Below are positions 54,005 to 64,000 of a DNA stretch of 64,000 nucleotides, one piece after another. Origin of the DNA: Uloborus plumipes. Its lineage: Eukaryota > Arthropoda > Arachnida > Araneae > Uloboridae. The stretch lies in contig JAXGGA010002039.1 of NCBI GenBank assembly GCA_038373865.1, positions 1 to 64,000 of the forward strand, given 5' to 3'. The translations under genes and the position numbers were made by a program. The notes below the pieces were generated by a model that was not told where the DNA came from, searched no databases, and worked only from the letters and a program-made list of their open reading frames with translations. Each line of letters opens with the position of its first letter. The first letter of the stretch is position 1.

Positions 54005-57000
54005 CTGAGGAAGAAAGTAAATACTAATTTTACATTGGCCAGATAGTATGAATACTATCCCAAGATCTTTAAGTCCTACTAATAGGACTTAAAAATCTGG
54101 TACTTGCAAGCATTGCATTTTTGCCACATGTCTTATTCTCTAAGTTTTTTAAATTAATTTTTACAAAATTTAAGTAAAAAATTTAATTTTAGAAAGGTAT
54201 TTGATAAGAATGATTTAAAAAATATATATTTAGAGCTTTTTTATACTTAATTCATCCCATTATTAAATTAATGCTTATTTTTCTTTCATTGCATGAAGTT
54301 CTAGTCAAGGAAATTGTTCTTTTACATTCTTATACTATATTTTCAAACTTCTTTAGAAAGAGCAAGCAGACTGTACCTTGGCAATTTTTGCTGAATGATA
54401 ATTATGTTAGAGATGGGGAATTCCTGTGTCTTTTACTCTTCTGAGTTAAGAAAAAGGAAGGACATTCTGCCAGTTGTGAACATAGGACTTATTGGCATTA
54501 AACAAACATTGAAAAAAAAAAAGGGGGGGGGGCATGTTACCATTCTTGGCTACATCACTAACTTACTTGAATAGAATTCATTGTATCTTTGACAGATTCA
54601 GTTTCAACTAATGTAACAGTGCAGCCACCAAATCCACCACCAGTCATTCTGGAGCCAAAAACACCTTTACATTCTAATGCAGCATTGACTACTATATCTA
54701 ACTCTGGACAGGATACTTCATAGTTGTCTCTAAACAGAAAAAAAAACTTAGCAGAAGTCAGTTGATCCTTTTGGCAGATGCATTATTAATAAAACTATTG
54801 AATGTAGGGTTAAAATATGAGATAAGAAAAGTAAAATAAAATATAGAACATTTCTCCCCCATAGGTATCTGAAACAATAAGCAATTTCAAAAATAGTATT
54901 TTTGTCTAGTTTTTCATAATTATGACACATTATCTGACATTCATTCTTTGGTTGGGAGAAATGTATTGAATCTAATAGAACATTTTGATTTAGGGAAGAT
55001 ATATTTATAGAGTTATTGTAGTTTGAAAAAAAGTCTAAGGGATGAAATATATCATTTGTAACAATCAAATGAGAAGATACCTTTCATTAGATTTAGTACA
55101 AACACAGCAGTTTTTGTTACCGTAATGAATAGTGGCTTTCTTTCATGAGCCTGCCAAATAGGACAAAATCTTCTTCTTGAAGAGCTTTTGAGGCTTGAAC
55201 TGTTCTTTCGATTTCTGTTACGACATGTAAAGCTCTAAAATATATTTCATCTCCTAATTGAGCTTTATGGCCTAGAATGTACAATACGACATTTTCAGTT
55301 TAGAACTACTAAAATTTTAAATGCATATGTTAATTCTATCAAAAAGATGACTAATGAGATTATAACAAGGGTAGATATCCAAACATTTTGTAATTTCATA
55401 AATCACTTTCAAATAAAAAAAGCATTTAACATTTAACTGTTTCCATGCACTTGTTCTTTTAATTTTGATTTAAAATTCCCCTTACCTTTAACTCCAATAA
55501 TTCCTATCTTCGAAATGAGGTTTGCCTTTTGTTTCTGAGGTCATTATGAACAGGGACAGACTCAAGTCAAAAAGTCGCTCCGGCATACTTTAAAACATCC
55601 AATCTTATAATGCCTACCTCCTTCTTCCGTGAGGATTGATATAAAATCCCCGAGGGATTTGGCACAAGGCTCATGCTCAGTTTTAGAAATGTAATTCTCT
55701 TACATCTCCAGTCTTGCAGAAAATTCCAGACTACCTAAAAATACTTTTTAACGTTGGAGGGGGGCGGGGGGGGGGCATCAGCCTAACTATCTATATCACA
55801 GTAACTTGAGAAGAAAAAAGTCTCTGAAAAACTTAGTTTTCCAGTGGACCAATCTAAATTGTACGTCATTTTGAGAGCACAAAGTAAGTAATATGCACTT
55901 CAGAATCTGCACTGAATGAAATGATAAACAATAACAACTCTAAGAGCAACAATTATTCCTCTTTCCAGTATCCCTTTTAACTCAGCAAAATTATGCAGAA
56001 TTCTTTCTCTGTGCAGTTCTCTTCTGCATTGCTAATATTTAATCCAGCAACCACAATGCAACTAAAGACTTTGTGAGCCCTACTCTCATTGATCCTTGAT
56101 CAAGTCGGAGGTCTAGATCATGCGTCACCAAACTATGGCTCGCTGGCCAAAAGTGGCCCACGTGCATTTAAAATCTGGCCCGCTTCAACAGGCCCGATTT
56201 TAGGTGCATACATCAGACAAGTCATAATTGCTAGATTTGCTTAGCTATTTTTTGAATAAAAAGAATGAAAAATAAATAAATAAAAAACTACATAGGTTTT
56301 GGAATTGAAAGGTAAAATATATGGAGCAAAATATCTAAGTCAATTATAAGAGATTTAATAAGGTCAAACAAAATAATTATAACAGATACTGAATAGAATG
56401 TTTTCACAAATATTAACAATGATGATTCAGTAAGAAATTTTTCATGGTATAGCTACCGAAAAAAAAAAAATTTCAAATCACTCGAAGTAACGTTGACTAT
56501 TTTACTTTTCCAACCCAGTGATAAATGAATATTAATTTTGATAATGAAAAAAATTCCACATTCCTTTGGATGAAAACTGAAAATTAAAAAAATTTGAAAC
56601 TTGTTTCTCAATCCCAGCAATGCCATGAAGTGACGCTCAATTTAAAATGTAGTTGTTACTTATTTCAATTATTGTTCAAGAGAAAAAATAATCATGTGAT
56701 TCTAAACAACAATGTGTGTTATGATGAGCTATCAAAACACATTGTTGTATAGAATCATTTGGGGGGGAGGGTATCATGGAAAAATGAAAAAAAATGGCTC
56801 ACTGGCCAAAATGTTTGGAGACCCCTGATTTAGACTGAGATAAGGTTGGCGACAGAGAGAAGCTATCATTGTTATTTAACACTCTTCCAATTTTGATGTG
56901 TCGATAGAGATAGAAATGTATCTCAAGACAGTTTTCTATGTCATTTCTTTTGTTTTTCAGGTTTGAAGATCAAATTAACGAATTTCCATGATTTTTTGGG

Positions 57001-60000
57001 GACAAAATGATTTCCGTGACAATTCCAGTTACAGATGTTTTTCAGGTTCTTTCTGATGTGTATGAACCCTGTTGGTCGTCTTTCAACTGAAAAACTTGAA
57101 AATCTAGACGCTAAAAGCGTGAAAAACTAAATGTTACCTTTGGCTAGAAACAACAAAAATAACAAAACAATTTCTTAAAGCAAAAGTCAGCAAAAAGATT
57201 TCACAGACATATTTTGGGATTACAAAGACACATTTTTTTTTCTCTTTGAAGAAAAAAAATTTGAGACACTGAACAGTAAGTCATAAAGGGACTCCTGCTT
57301 CATACCTTATTAAAAATGAAACCATTTCCTAGCTTTCACCTGAAACATGTAAAAAAAAATACATCATTGAATTCTGTAGAGTGAATTCTACAAAATTTAC
57401 ACAAGAAAAAACAGCTCAGAATTTCCAGATAGAAATAAGCTACCTTAAACATCCATCGATTTTATAAAAAATCATTGATGCACTTCATCAGTGTCAGAAG
57501 CAAAATATTTAAAAATAAAAGTACACTCTTGTTCCTTACTTTCAAGATCTTGGACTGCTACATCCCTGAGACTTGATTTTCCAAGAATTTCCGCTGCTTT
57601 TTCACACTGTTTTTTCCTATTTGAGTATTGACTTTCAGCCAGTTTGTGATGAACATTGGTATTAGTTATCAGCACTGTCACACTGGGATTTTTAAAATTG
57701 ATTAGTCTGTACTCAAGTGATCTGTAATGAAAGTTTAAACATGAGTAAACTTTTTAATGAAATTTAAAAAATAGCAAAAACAGCACAAAGTATAATTTTT
57801 TTTCTATTTTCCCAGCGATTTCATGTGTTTTCAGAAGAATGTAGCAGCATGTAATTAACTACAAATTAAACTATATTTCCGGCCAAGACAAAAGTGGTAC
57901 TAGAGTTCTCAAATCGAATGCAGAATTATAAGGTGCTAACTAAATTTGGCTATCAATGTTGTTTCATATAACATAAGAATATTGCAACAATCAAAAACCA
58001 TTGTATTTGTTAAGTAATTTTCCTTTTGCTCTATATTTTTGTGTTTAGTGCAGGGTTGTCATTTCGTCCACTTTTTTGTAAAAAGTCCGGGACGCCGGAA
58101 GAATTGGACGAAATGGACAAAATTGGACGAAATGGACAAAATGGAAGAAATTAAAGAAAAAACATTTTTTTCATACGTTTGATGTATAAAAAATGTTATG
58201 ATGTACAATTAGTATCTCTCTTGCATTACCCATTTTTCAAAATAGAATGATGGTATCATACAAAAAAAAAAAAAAAAAAAAATGGCAATTAACCCATTCA
58301 TTTTTAACTAATTTTATTTGAAAGAAATAAAATTTAACATAGTGAAAAAACTATTGAGTGTAATTACATTATTGTAGAGTAGACAAATAAAAAAAAAGTT
58401 TTTCTTTAATACATATTTTTAAAAAGAAATTAAAGAGTATTCTATTACCTTAGATATTTATTAACACAATACAATCCCTTAAAAAGTAAACTTTATATGA
58501 TATTTTCTCATAAATTCTATATTTAAATTTTGTTTGAATTAAATACACATATAAATGTATATCATTTGTAGTTGAAAACCCAGTGGCAGAAACATTATGA
58601 CACAGAGACATTGTCGCAGACTGTGAAACCCTCTTGCAGAACAGTTTTTGACTGCACTATTCAAACAAAGCTTTAAAAATAGTCTTCTAAAACTTTTAAA
58701 ACAAAAATGTTGTTAACAAAATAAATAAAAATGTATGATGCTCACAACTATTTAGATAAAATGTTAAATCATAATTATTGTTAAATGAATATTTATTTAA
58801 AGTGTGGCTAATTAATTAAAATTCCATGTAAAATTTGCAGACAGATAAGGAAATTCTCAAAGCTTGTCGCAGACAGCTACAAAGCTTTCTGCCACTGGGG
58901 TTGAAAATACATTAGATGCTACAAGAAATATTGGTTTAATTTTGATTCATTTGGTCATTTTACGTTATATTTTTTGAGGATTTAATGAATGTTGCCTCAT
59001 TGTAAAATATTTATGTACACAGCATTGTTTCATGTATATATTTATGTTACTATAGGAACATTTTTCATTTCATGGCAAAATTTTCTTTCTCAAATCTTTT
59101 AAAATTTTTATTTCCACTTTTATATTTTATATACACTTTTATTATTGGCAATGAAACTCCTTCACAACAAATAAACATCTTGAAATTATTTATTGCTAAT
59201 GTGTGCTTTCATAAGCATTAAATCTTATCGTTAACATTCATTTATTTTATACAGATACTATATTTTTATAGTATCTGTTGTTTATTAAATATTTGTTTGT
59301 ATACATAATTATGTGTGCTAATTTTGATAATAAAACTATTACCTCATTGAAAAAAATTAATATTTTAAAACATTACTTTTCAACTTTGGATTTTTTAATC
59401 AAGAACTGTCATTTTCTTTAAAGTGGACAAAATGGACGAAATGGACAAAATGCTATTTTGTCCGGGGCGGTTTTTTCCAGGTTTTTTCCGGCGGTTTTTT
59501 CCACCCCGGACGAAATCAAACAACCCTGGTTTAGTGCACTAAGAATTATATCACAAGTTAAGGCAGCACAGGTTGTTGTAAAAAAATGCCTGCATTTCAC
59601 ATATTAAAAGATTTTAATCAAAATTTACTATTTTTTACTTACCTGCAGTCTAGGAGAAGAACATGGTCTTTCTTACCCATGAACGATATAAACTGATCCA
59701 TAATCCCACATGGGGTACCAGCGAATTCATGTTCTGCTTTCTGGCAAGCTAAAGCTTTATCAGGGAGACTGAAGGGAGAAAAATGTGCAGTGTTTAAAGT
59801 TAAAAAAAAATAACTTTCGAAGTATAAAGAGTACAATTTGATCCATATCAGGTATAATAATGATTCAAAGATTTATTGCATGCCTAATTTCTAAAAATGA
59901 TAACTCTCATCTTTTGAAGTGTTTTGTACATAGATGCTCAATTGAGGTTGTTTAAAAATGATACAACATGCTGTGAGGGGTGTGACTTGTGAAATTGTGA

Positions 60001-62340
60001 TAAAGCAGAGGGAGGGGGAACAAGAAGTTCAACATCACACATTTTACTTGAAATTAAAACTTTTAACAACAAAATATACTTATGAGATACAGCATATTAT
60101 GTGATAAGAGGAGGGAGAAGGTAAGGCAAGGGCAGATCCAGAAATTTTTCAAGGAAGGAGCAACCGCTTTACTATTTATCCGATCACCACATGCTTGGAA
60201 GGGAGGAAGGCAGCAATATTATTTTGTTCTAAATAAAATACATAGATTTAAACAAGGAGCTGGAGGCAGGAGGTCTCTGAACGTACTCCTTTCCTTTTTT
60301 GTTACCCACGGTACCACAATTGCGTTTTCAGAACCGCAGCTCCATAAGAATTTCAAGTGAATGTCTCAAACATCTCCTAACATCACCAAATGTCGTCAAA
60401 ATCTGTTTTTTGAAATTTCAATTTCGAAAACTTACCAAAAGAAAGCACTAAACCTCAACCCTTATCCTAACATCATGAAAGAGGGACTACACTTCCGTTT
60501 ATGGGACTTCAATTCTTAAACATTACTGGTGCAAGGTCCCTCAAGGGAGGGGTGATCGCTCCCACCGCCCATTCCTTGTATCCGTCTTTGAGGAAAGAGA
60601 AGTGTAACTTGATGTCAAAGGGGGAAGGGTGGGTCAAATGTGTTCAAAAAGAGTAGAATATTTATGGACAACTCCGTAAATAGTGGAATGAAGGAGTGAA
60701 ATTTAAATTTGAAGGAAAAAAATTGAGCAGGATGTCTTTTGAGCACACTATCACACATGCAATTTTGTTTTCTTCAATCTAAATAACTTTTGGTGTCTAA
60801 AGTACAGTTAAAAAGGGATAATTTGACACTTTTTTTTTTCCAATTTTGGTTTTTGGGCAAGGTGGAAATAACTTAGATATGTTTATTAGTTAACGCATTT
60901 CCTCCAGCGAAATCAATTCATATCTTCTGGTACTTTAGACCTTCAAATATAATTCAAAATTGGAAAATACATGAAAATTACATTTTTTTAAAAATATGAA
61001 TATATGTCTTTTGTTTAGCTTGGGGGAGGAAATTTTTATGACAGATATAGTAATTCAATTTATATTTTTTAAAATTAAAATCCAGTTACACTTTTTGGAG
61101 TCTCAAATTTTTTAAAAGTCAAGTATCATTGAAAATATGATAGAAAAGTAAAATAATTTAAGCCATTTATAAAATGTGACAGAATTGTGCAGTAGGGTGG
61201 GGCGAAAAATAAAAAGTTCTTCAGATCAACTTCTAATAGTTGCCAAAAGTTGTCTTTGGTGATAGTTAGCTTTTGTGCAAAATTTGAGAAAAATCGGTTA
61301 ATATCTTCAGGGGGCGCTGCGATCGCAAAGTTTTATCATAGCTTTTATCGGGATTTTATGGTTAAAGTATGAAAAACAATGCCGTAAACTAATCTCATTG
61401 CATTTTTTTTTACTCCTAAGATATATTCAAGCATTCAAAGCATACGAAATAACTCACAAAAAATTAATTTATATGATATATTTATATTTCAAGCATTTAA
61501 AAAGAAACAAAAACGTGAAAAAAAGTGATTTTTTTTAAATATAAATAATATCATATAAAATAATGTTTGTGAGTCATTTCATATGCTTTTAAGGCATGAA
61601 AACATCTTTTGAGTAAAAAAAAACGCAAAGAGACTAGCTAAAGGCATTCTTGTTGATATTTTAACCATAAAATCCATAACAAAGCTATGGTAAAACTTTG
61701 CGATCGCAGCGCCCCCTGAAGATATTAACCGATTTTTCTCAAATTTTGCACAAAAGCTAACTATCACCAAAGACAACTTTTGGCAACTATTAGAAGTTGA
61801 TCTGGAAAACTTTTTATTTTTCGCCCCACCCTATTGTGCAGTACTGACAGTTGCTAAATCACACCCAATTACTCTAGGCTAATTTTAATCTATAAAGCTA
61901 AAATTCTAATTCCTTGTGAAATAATCAAAGATGGATTTAACATCTAATTTTGAAGGTAGTTATGAATGAATTATGGCAGCACAAAGGAAATATTCACGAA
62001 CATCACTTGGTCATTTTTAGAAACTTAAGATCCCAAAATGAATTACTAGGCTATATTTCATACGATAGGTGTGACAGTATGTTTAAAATTGCATTACTTT
62101 TGCATCTAGCATGGATGTTTTTCCAAAGTTAAATTTTAATCCTACTGCACATTACGTATATTGAAAAGATATTAACATTGTTATCTATACATTTTAAAGA
62201 GCCTAACCTTGATGATTGTGTTTCACCATTTAAGCCTTCTAAAAACGTATAAGTTGCCACTTCCAAAGCAGCAGAACTGGAGAGACCCCCTCCAACAGGC
62301 ACAGTAGTGGCAACAAAAGCATCAAACCCACACAATTTTC
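53921..62340 (-). CDS. GALK1: Galactokinase (GHMP kinase), 3' six exons; 5' end beyond the window
   Basis: Phosphorylates alpha-D-galactose at C1 with ATP, the first committed step of the Leloir pathway; cytosolic. Exons on the - strand in order: 62340-62208, 59768-59643, 57721-57540, 55271-55121, 54729-54567, 54004-53921. Every junction is GT/AG and phases agree, giving about 278 residues. Visible motifs: GHMP motif 2 [14 protein letters not shown] (exon 1 here), the catalytic-Asp segment PCGIMDQF (exon 2), and motif 3 [11 protein letters not shown] (exon 5). Order and spacing match human GALK1 (392 residues), so about 115 N-terminal residues, including the GRVNLIGEHTDY-like motif 1, are missing upstream. 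I found no such exon between 62343 and 64000. All motifs are intact, so the gene is probably functional. Confidence 0.94.
54567..54729 (-). CDS. GALK1: Galactokinase exon with GHMP motif 3
   Basis: Starts after TTTCTGTTTAG and ends TCTATTCAA before GTAAGT. It encodes [29 protein letters not shown] and the helix after it. GGGFGGCT is the conserved third GHMP motif that shapes the ATP and sugar pocket. It ends exactly on a codon border. Confidence 0.94.
55121..55271 (-). CDS. GALK1: Galactokinase exon with [11 protein letters not shown] helix
   Basis: Starts after TACATTCTAG and ends TCATTACG before GTAACA. It encodes [18 protein letters not shown] and [13 protein letters not shown], equivalent to the RHVVGEIRRT and GRLMVESHRSLR segments of human GALK1. 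The donor is weaker than its neighbours but usable. Confidence 0.92.
56119..56827. mobile_element. hAT-like non-autonomous element in a galactokinase intron
   Basis: Ends CATGCGTCACCAAACTATGG and CAGGGGTCTCCAAACATTTT are inverted relatives, followed by GCTCGCTGGCC and GCCAGTGAGCC. Flanks GTCTAGAT and ATTTAGAC match at only 5 of 8. Interior AT-rich, non-coding. Confidence 0.72.
56828..58050. other. Galactokinase intron sequence around exon 57721-57540
   Basis: Outside the exon, AT-rich with no element border recognised. A small direct-inverse pair around GAATTCTGTAGAGTGAATTC at about 57370-57390 is minor. Confidence 0.45.
57540..57721 (-). CDS. GALK1: Galactokinase middle exon
   Basis: Starts after TTCATTACAG and ends CTTGAAA before GTAAGG. 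It encodes [29 protein letters not shown] and the helix [20 protein letters not shown], matching the VLITNSNVRH region of vertebrate GALK1. Phase 1 at both ends. Confidence 0.92.
58051..59528. mobile_element. hAT-like element, CAGGGTTGT ends, in a galactokinase intron
   Basis: Perfect 8-bp flank GTTTAGTG (58043-58050, 59529-59536). Ends CAGGGTTGTCATTTCGTCC and its right partner CAGGGTTGTTTGATTTCGTCC (19-20 bases compared) are inverted relatives. Both ends carry tandem GGACGAAATGGACAAAAT words. Interior AT-rich, non-coding. Confidence 0.87.
59643..59768 (-). CDS. GALK1: Galactokinase exon with catalytic aspartate segment
   Basis: Starts after TTCTCCCTTCAG and ends GACTGCAG before GTAAGT. It encodes the [20 protein letters not shown] segment and DHVLLLDCR. 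The Asp of GIMDQF is the family's catalytic base (human D186). Nothing is missing relative to the family. Confidence 0.94.
59769..61192. other. Galactokinase intron sequence with one hAT-like element
   Basis: Contains 60127-60590 (listed). The rest is AT-rich with T runs near 60830. The open frame at 60082-60360 runs through the element and is not a gene. Confidence 0.45.
60127..60590. mobile_element. hAT-like element of the CAAGGGCGGATCC family, diverged
   Basis: Left end CAAGGGCAGATCCAG, right end complement CAAAGACGGATACAAGG: related to each other and to the ends of 48575-48774. Flanks AGGTAAGG and AGGAAAGA match at 6 of 8. No coding sequence. Confidence 0.65.
61193..61833. mobile_element. 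hAT-like MITE with very long inverted ends
   Basis: Perfect 8-bp flank TTGTGCAG (61185-61192, 61834-61841). The ends begin TAGGGTGGGGCGAAAAATAA and pair over about 180 bp per side (for example GGGGGCGCTGCGATCGCAAA in both), nearly without mismatch. The inner sequence also pairs partly. As RNA, which it would be in the galactokinase pre-mRNA, it would form a long hairpin. Confidence 0.9.
62208..62340 (-). CDS. GALK1: Galactokinase exon with GHMP motif 2
   Basis: Acceptor TAAATTTCAG precedes GAAAATTG; the exon ends TCATCAAG before GTTAGG. It encodes [20 protein letters not shown] and the continuing [16 protein letters not shown]. The glycine- and serine-rich loop is the phosphate-binding motif of GHMP kinases. 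The first two bases finish a codon from an exon outside the window. Confidence 0.94.
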
Positions 62341-62342
62341 CT

Positions 62343-63014
62343 GAAATTTAGAAAATACAAGTGGAACTCTATGTTCATGCACTTTCTAAAGCTTTATTAT
62401 GAACAAGCATTGAATGATACTTAATTATTTTCAAAATTGGTACATTTACATTATTAACTAGACATAAAATATTTTACATCAAGGAACCGGGCAGTACACA
62501 TGTTGTACCATAAATCTTTTGGACGGGGTTAAAATTTTCACTCGAGCCCTTGGAGCCGGGGATTTTTCCAAGGCTTCATACGTGTCTGGTACGACAGTTT
62601 ATACCTTCTTGTTTCTATGGAAAAGAAATCTGTGGTTCAACTGTCGCACTACCTGGGCCAAAAGAAAAATTTCTATATGAACGGCCCGGATTGAAAAGGT
62701 TAACAACTCGGATAGAGCTTTCATTAAATGTGGCTTTTCAACTTCCATTACCTTATCACAACAATAACATAAATTATCGAGAATGCATTGTGATGGAAAG
62801 GGCTAGTAGGGCTTAAGGTTTACCTCTTTGCTTTAAAACAGTGTGAGCCAGTGCCACATCTTGCATTTTCCCAATGCTGGAGCAAGAAATTGAAGCTAAA
62901 GCCCTTACCTATCTTCCTTCAAACTTTTACTTTGAGTTTAAATGGAAAAGACACAGAAATAAAGCAAATCTGCCGTCTTCCTATGATGATAACGGGGACA
63001 AGGGATTCTGCTAG
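62343..63014. other. Upstream galactokinase intron; unassigned block
   Basis: 62490-62990 is GC-richer than its surroundings and has open + frames (62550-62816, 62851-63069) with no domain. It may be an old element. No exon with galactokinase motif 1 found. Confidence 0.4.
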
Positions 63015-63414
63015 TCAGGGGTGCCCACAGAGGGGGATTATGGCGCAAGTTGCGCCATCAAAATTTTAGAGGGGTATTTTATTAAACTAATTTATTTAAT
63101 CATTTAAATTATTTATGAATTATTTTTTTTAATTTATTTCTTTTTTTATTTTATTATTTATTTATTCATTTTTTTTGTGTGTGTGGGTGTGCTTTGAATG
63201 TATGGAAGAGAAAAAAAGCGATTATATTCTGCGCATAATTAGCATTTTTAATATATAAAAAAATAATAGTAATAATTAAAACAAATATTTAAAAAATAAA
63301 TAAAATAAAAAAAGGGGTAAAAATAAGAATCACAAGATGGTTAGAGGGTTGTGAATTTTTTTTGGGGGAGGGAGGGGGAGGGGATTTGAGCCATTGAGCT
63401 TCGGGGGCACCCGT
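63015..63414. mobile_element. Short hAT-like element
   Basis: 8-bp flank TCTGCTAG (63007-63014, 63415-63422). Ends TCAGGGGTGCCC and ACGGGTGCCCCC are imperfect inverted repeats. Interior AT-rich. The exact border is uncertain by a base or two. Confidence 0.7.
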
Positions 63415-63422
63415 TCTGCTAG

Positions 63423-64000
63423 CTGTCCCTAGTTCCGGTAGACATGTGGGACATGTGATGTCTTTTGTGAGCCAGAAGTGAGAACTTGACAGGCTTGTAA
63501 GACTTACTCTTACATGTAAATCTATTTTATTTTCCTTTCTGTTATTGATTGTTACGCTGCAATGTCAGAGTTAGTCGTTTATCGCTCCACATAGTAGCAA
63601 TGCAGTTATGAAATAATTTACTAGCGGAGGTTAAACATCAAGACCAAAAATGAAAGTTAATGTAACATTAAGAAACTGAGTGCACATATCATAAATCCCT
63701 TACTTTTCTGATAAACTTGAATGCTCAATATTCATTTTGGTATTAAAAAAAATAAAAATTACCTTAAATGATACAACAATTAGATAAACAGTATAATTAA
63801 GCTATTCTATCTGAAATTATGTGGTATTCAACAAGTATATAGCCAGAACCAACAGAATAACTTCGGAATATTTAAACTGAACTATTCTTAATTATAAATA
63901 TATTTTTTCTCAAAAGGAAGCTCCACATGAAGATAAAGATAAATTACACAGAGAAACAAGAAAACATTAAAAACAATATAATAAAAGCATTTAAATTCAC
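63423..64000. other. Right edge; nothing recognised
   Basis: AT-rich DNA, presumably still galactokinase intron if the missing 5' exons lie further right. No repeat or exon. Confidence 0.45.

Larger units (their letters stand above)
54005..56118. other. Galactokinase introns and exons, 3' part
   Basis: Apart from the exons listed, holds AT-rich intron DNA with G runs near 54524 and 55764. The 106-codon frame at 54748-55068 (-) lies in an intron and lacks splice logic. No element borders. Confidence 0.5.

Noticed and set aside
62340..64000. Missing galactokinase N-terminal exons
   Set aside because: Looked for GRVNLIGEHTDY-like and WANYVKG-like frames on the - strand; none found, so they probably lie beyond the right edge.

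Overview
The window looks like non-coding-rich arthropod nuclear DNA, probably arachnid (inference). It is AT-rich, genes are split by 2-9 kb introns with GT/AG junctions, and most of the rest is decayed DNA transposons. Two genes are certain. On the + strand, a complete three-exon FKBP12-type peptidyl-prolyl isomerase (118 codons) spans 20610-36865, with a polyadenylation signal at 36946. On the - strand, six 3'-terminal exons of galactokinase (about 278 residues, stop at 53921) span 62340-53921; the 5' exons lie beyond the right edge. A third likely coding exon on the - strand (7287-7012) encodes an N-terminal tail plus one membrane helix and ends at a strong splice donor; its gene is not recognised. 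Two weaker single-exon candidates are at 12595-12311 (-) and 39821-39997 (+).

Layout: 1-1629 unassigned; 1632-2015 TA-target MITE; about 2467-2695 tRNA-derived SINE; 3177-4383 deleted Helitron; 4516-5166 and 7893-10389 elements with CAGTGGCG-like ends; 5689-5907 small MITE; 17589-18352 long foldback invaded by a 207-bp cassette; 19909-20237 second foldback; 20610-36865 FKBP gene, whose introns hold at least five elements; 37724-39194 and 43085-44407 inverted sister hAT elements; 40485-42252 hAT relic; 45444-47441 mariner with a hAT MITE inside it; 47521-51544 hAT element that has swallowed a head-to-tail Helitron array; 51831-52056 and 53167-53829 MITEs; 53921-62340 galactokinase, whose introns hold four more hAT-like elements; 63015-63414 a last short hAT-like element.

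The strongest theme is target-site evidence. Nine insertions have perfect 8-bp direct flanks and TIRs beginning CAG or TAG, the hAT signature, and several more have 8-bp flanks with mismatches. In three places a paralogous sequence in the same window shows the pre-insertion site. The two genes have no evident functional link: one is a prolyl isomerase, the other starts the Leloir galactose pathway. No rRNA, canonical tRNA, CRISPR array or bacterial-type operon was seen. All calls come from reading the sequence; superfamily names rest on termini and target duplications, not on database matches.
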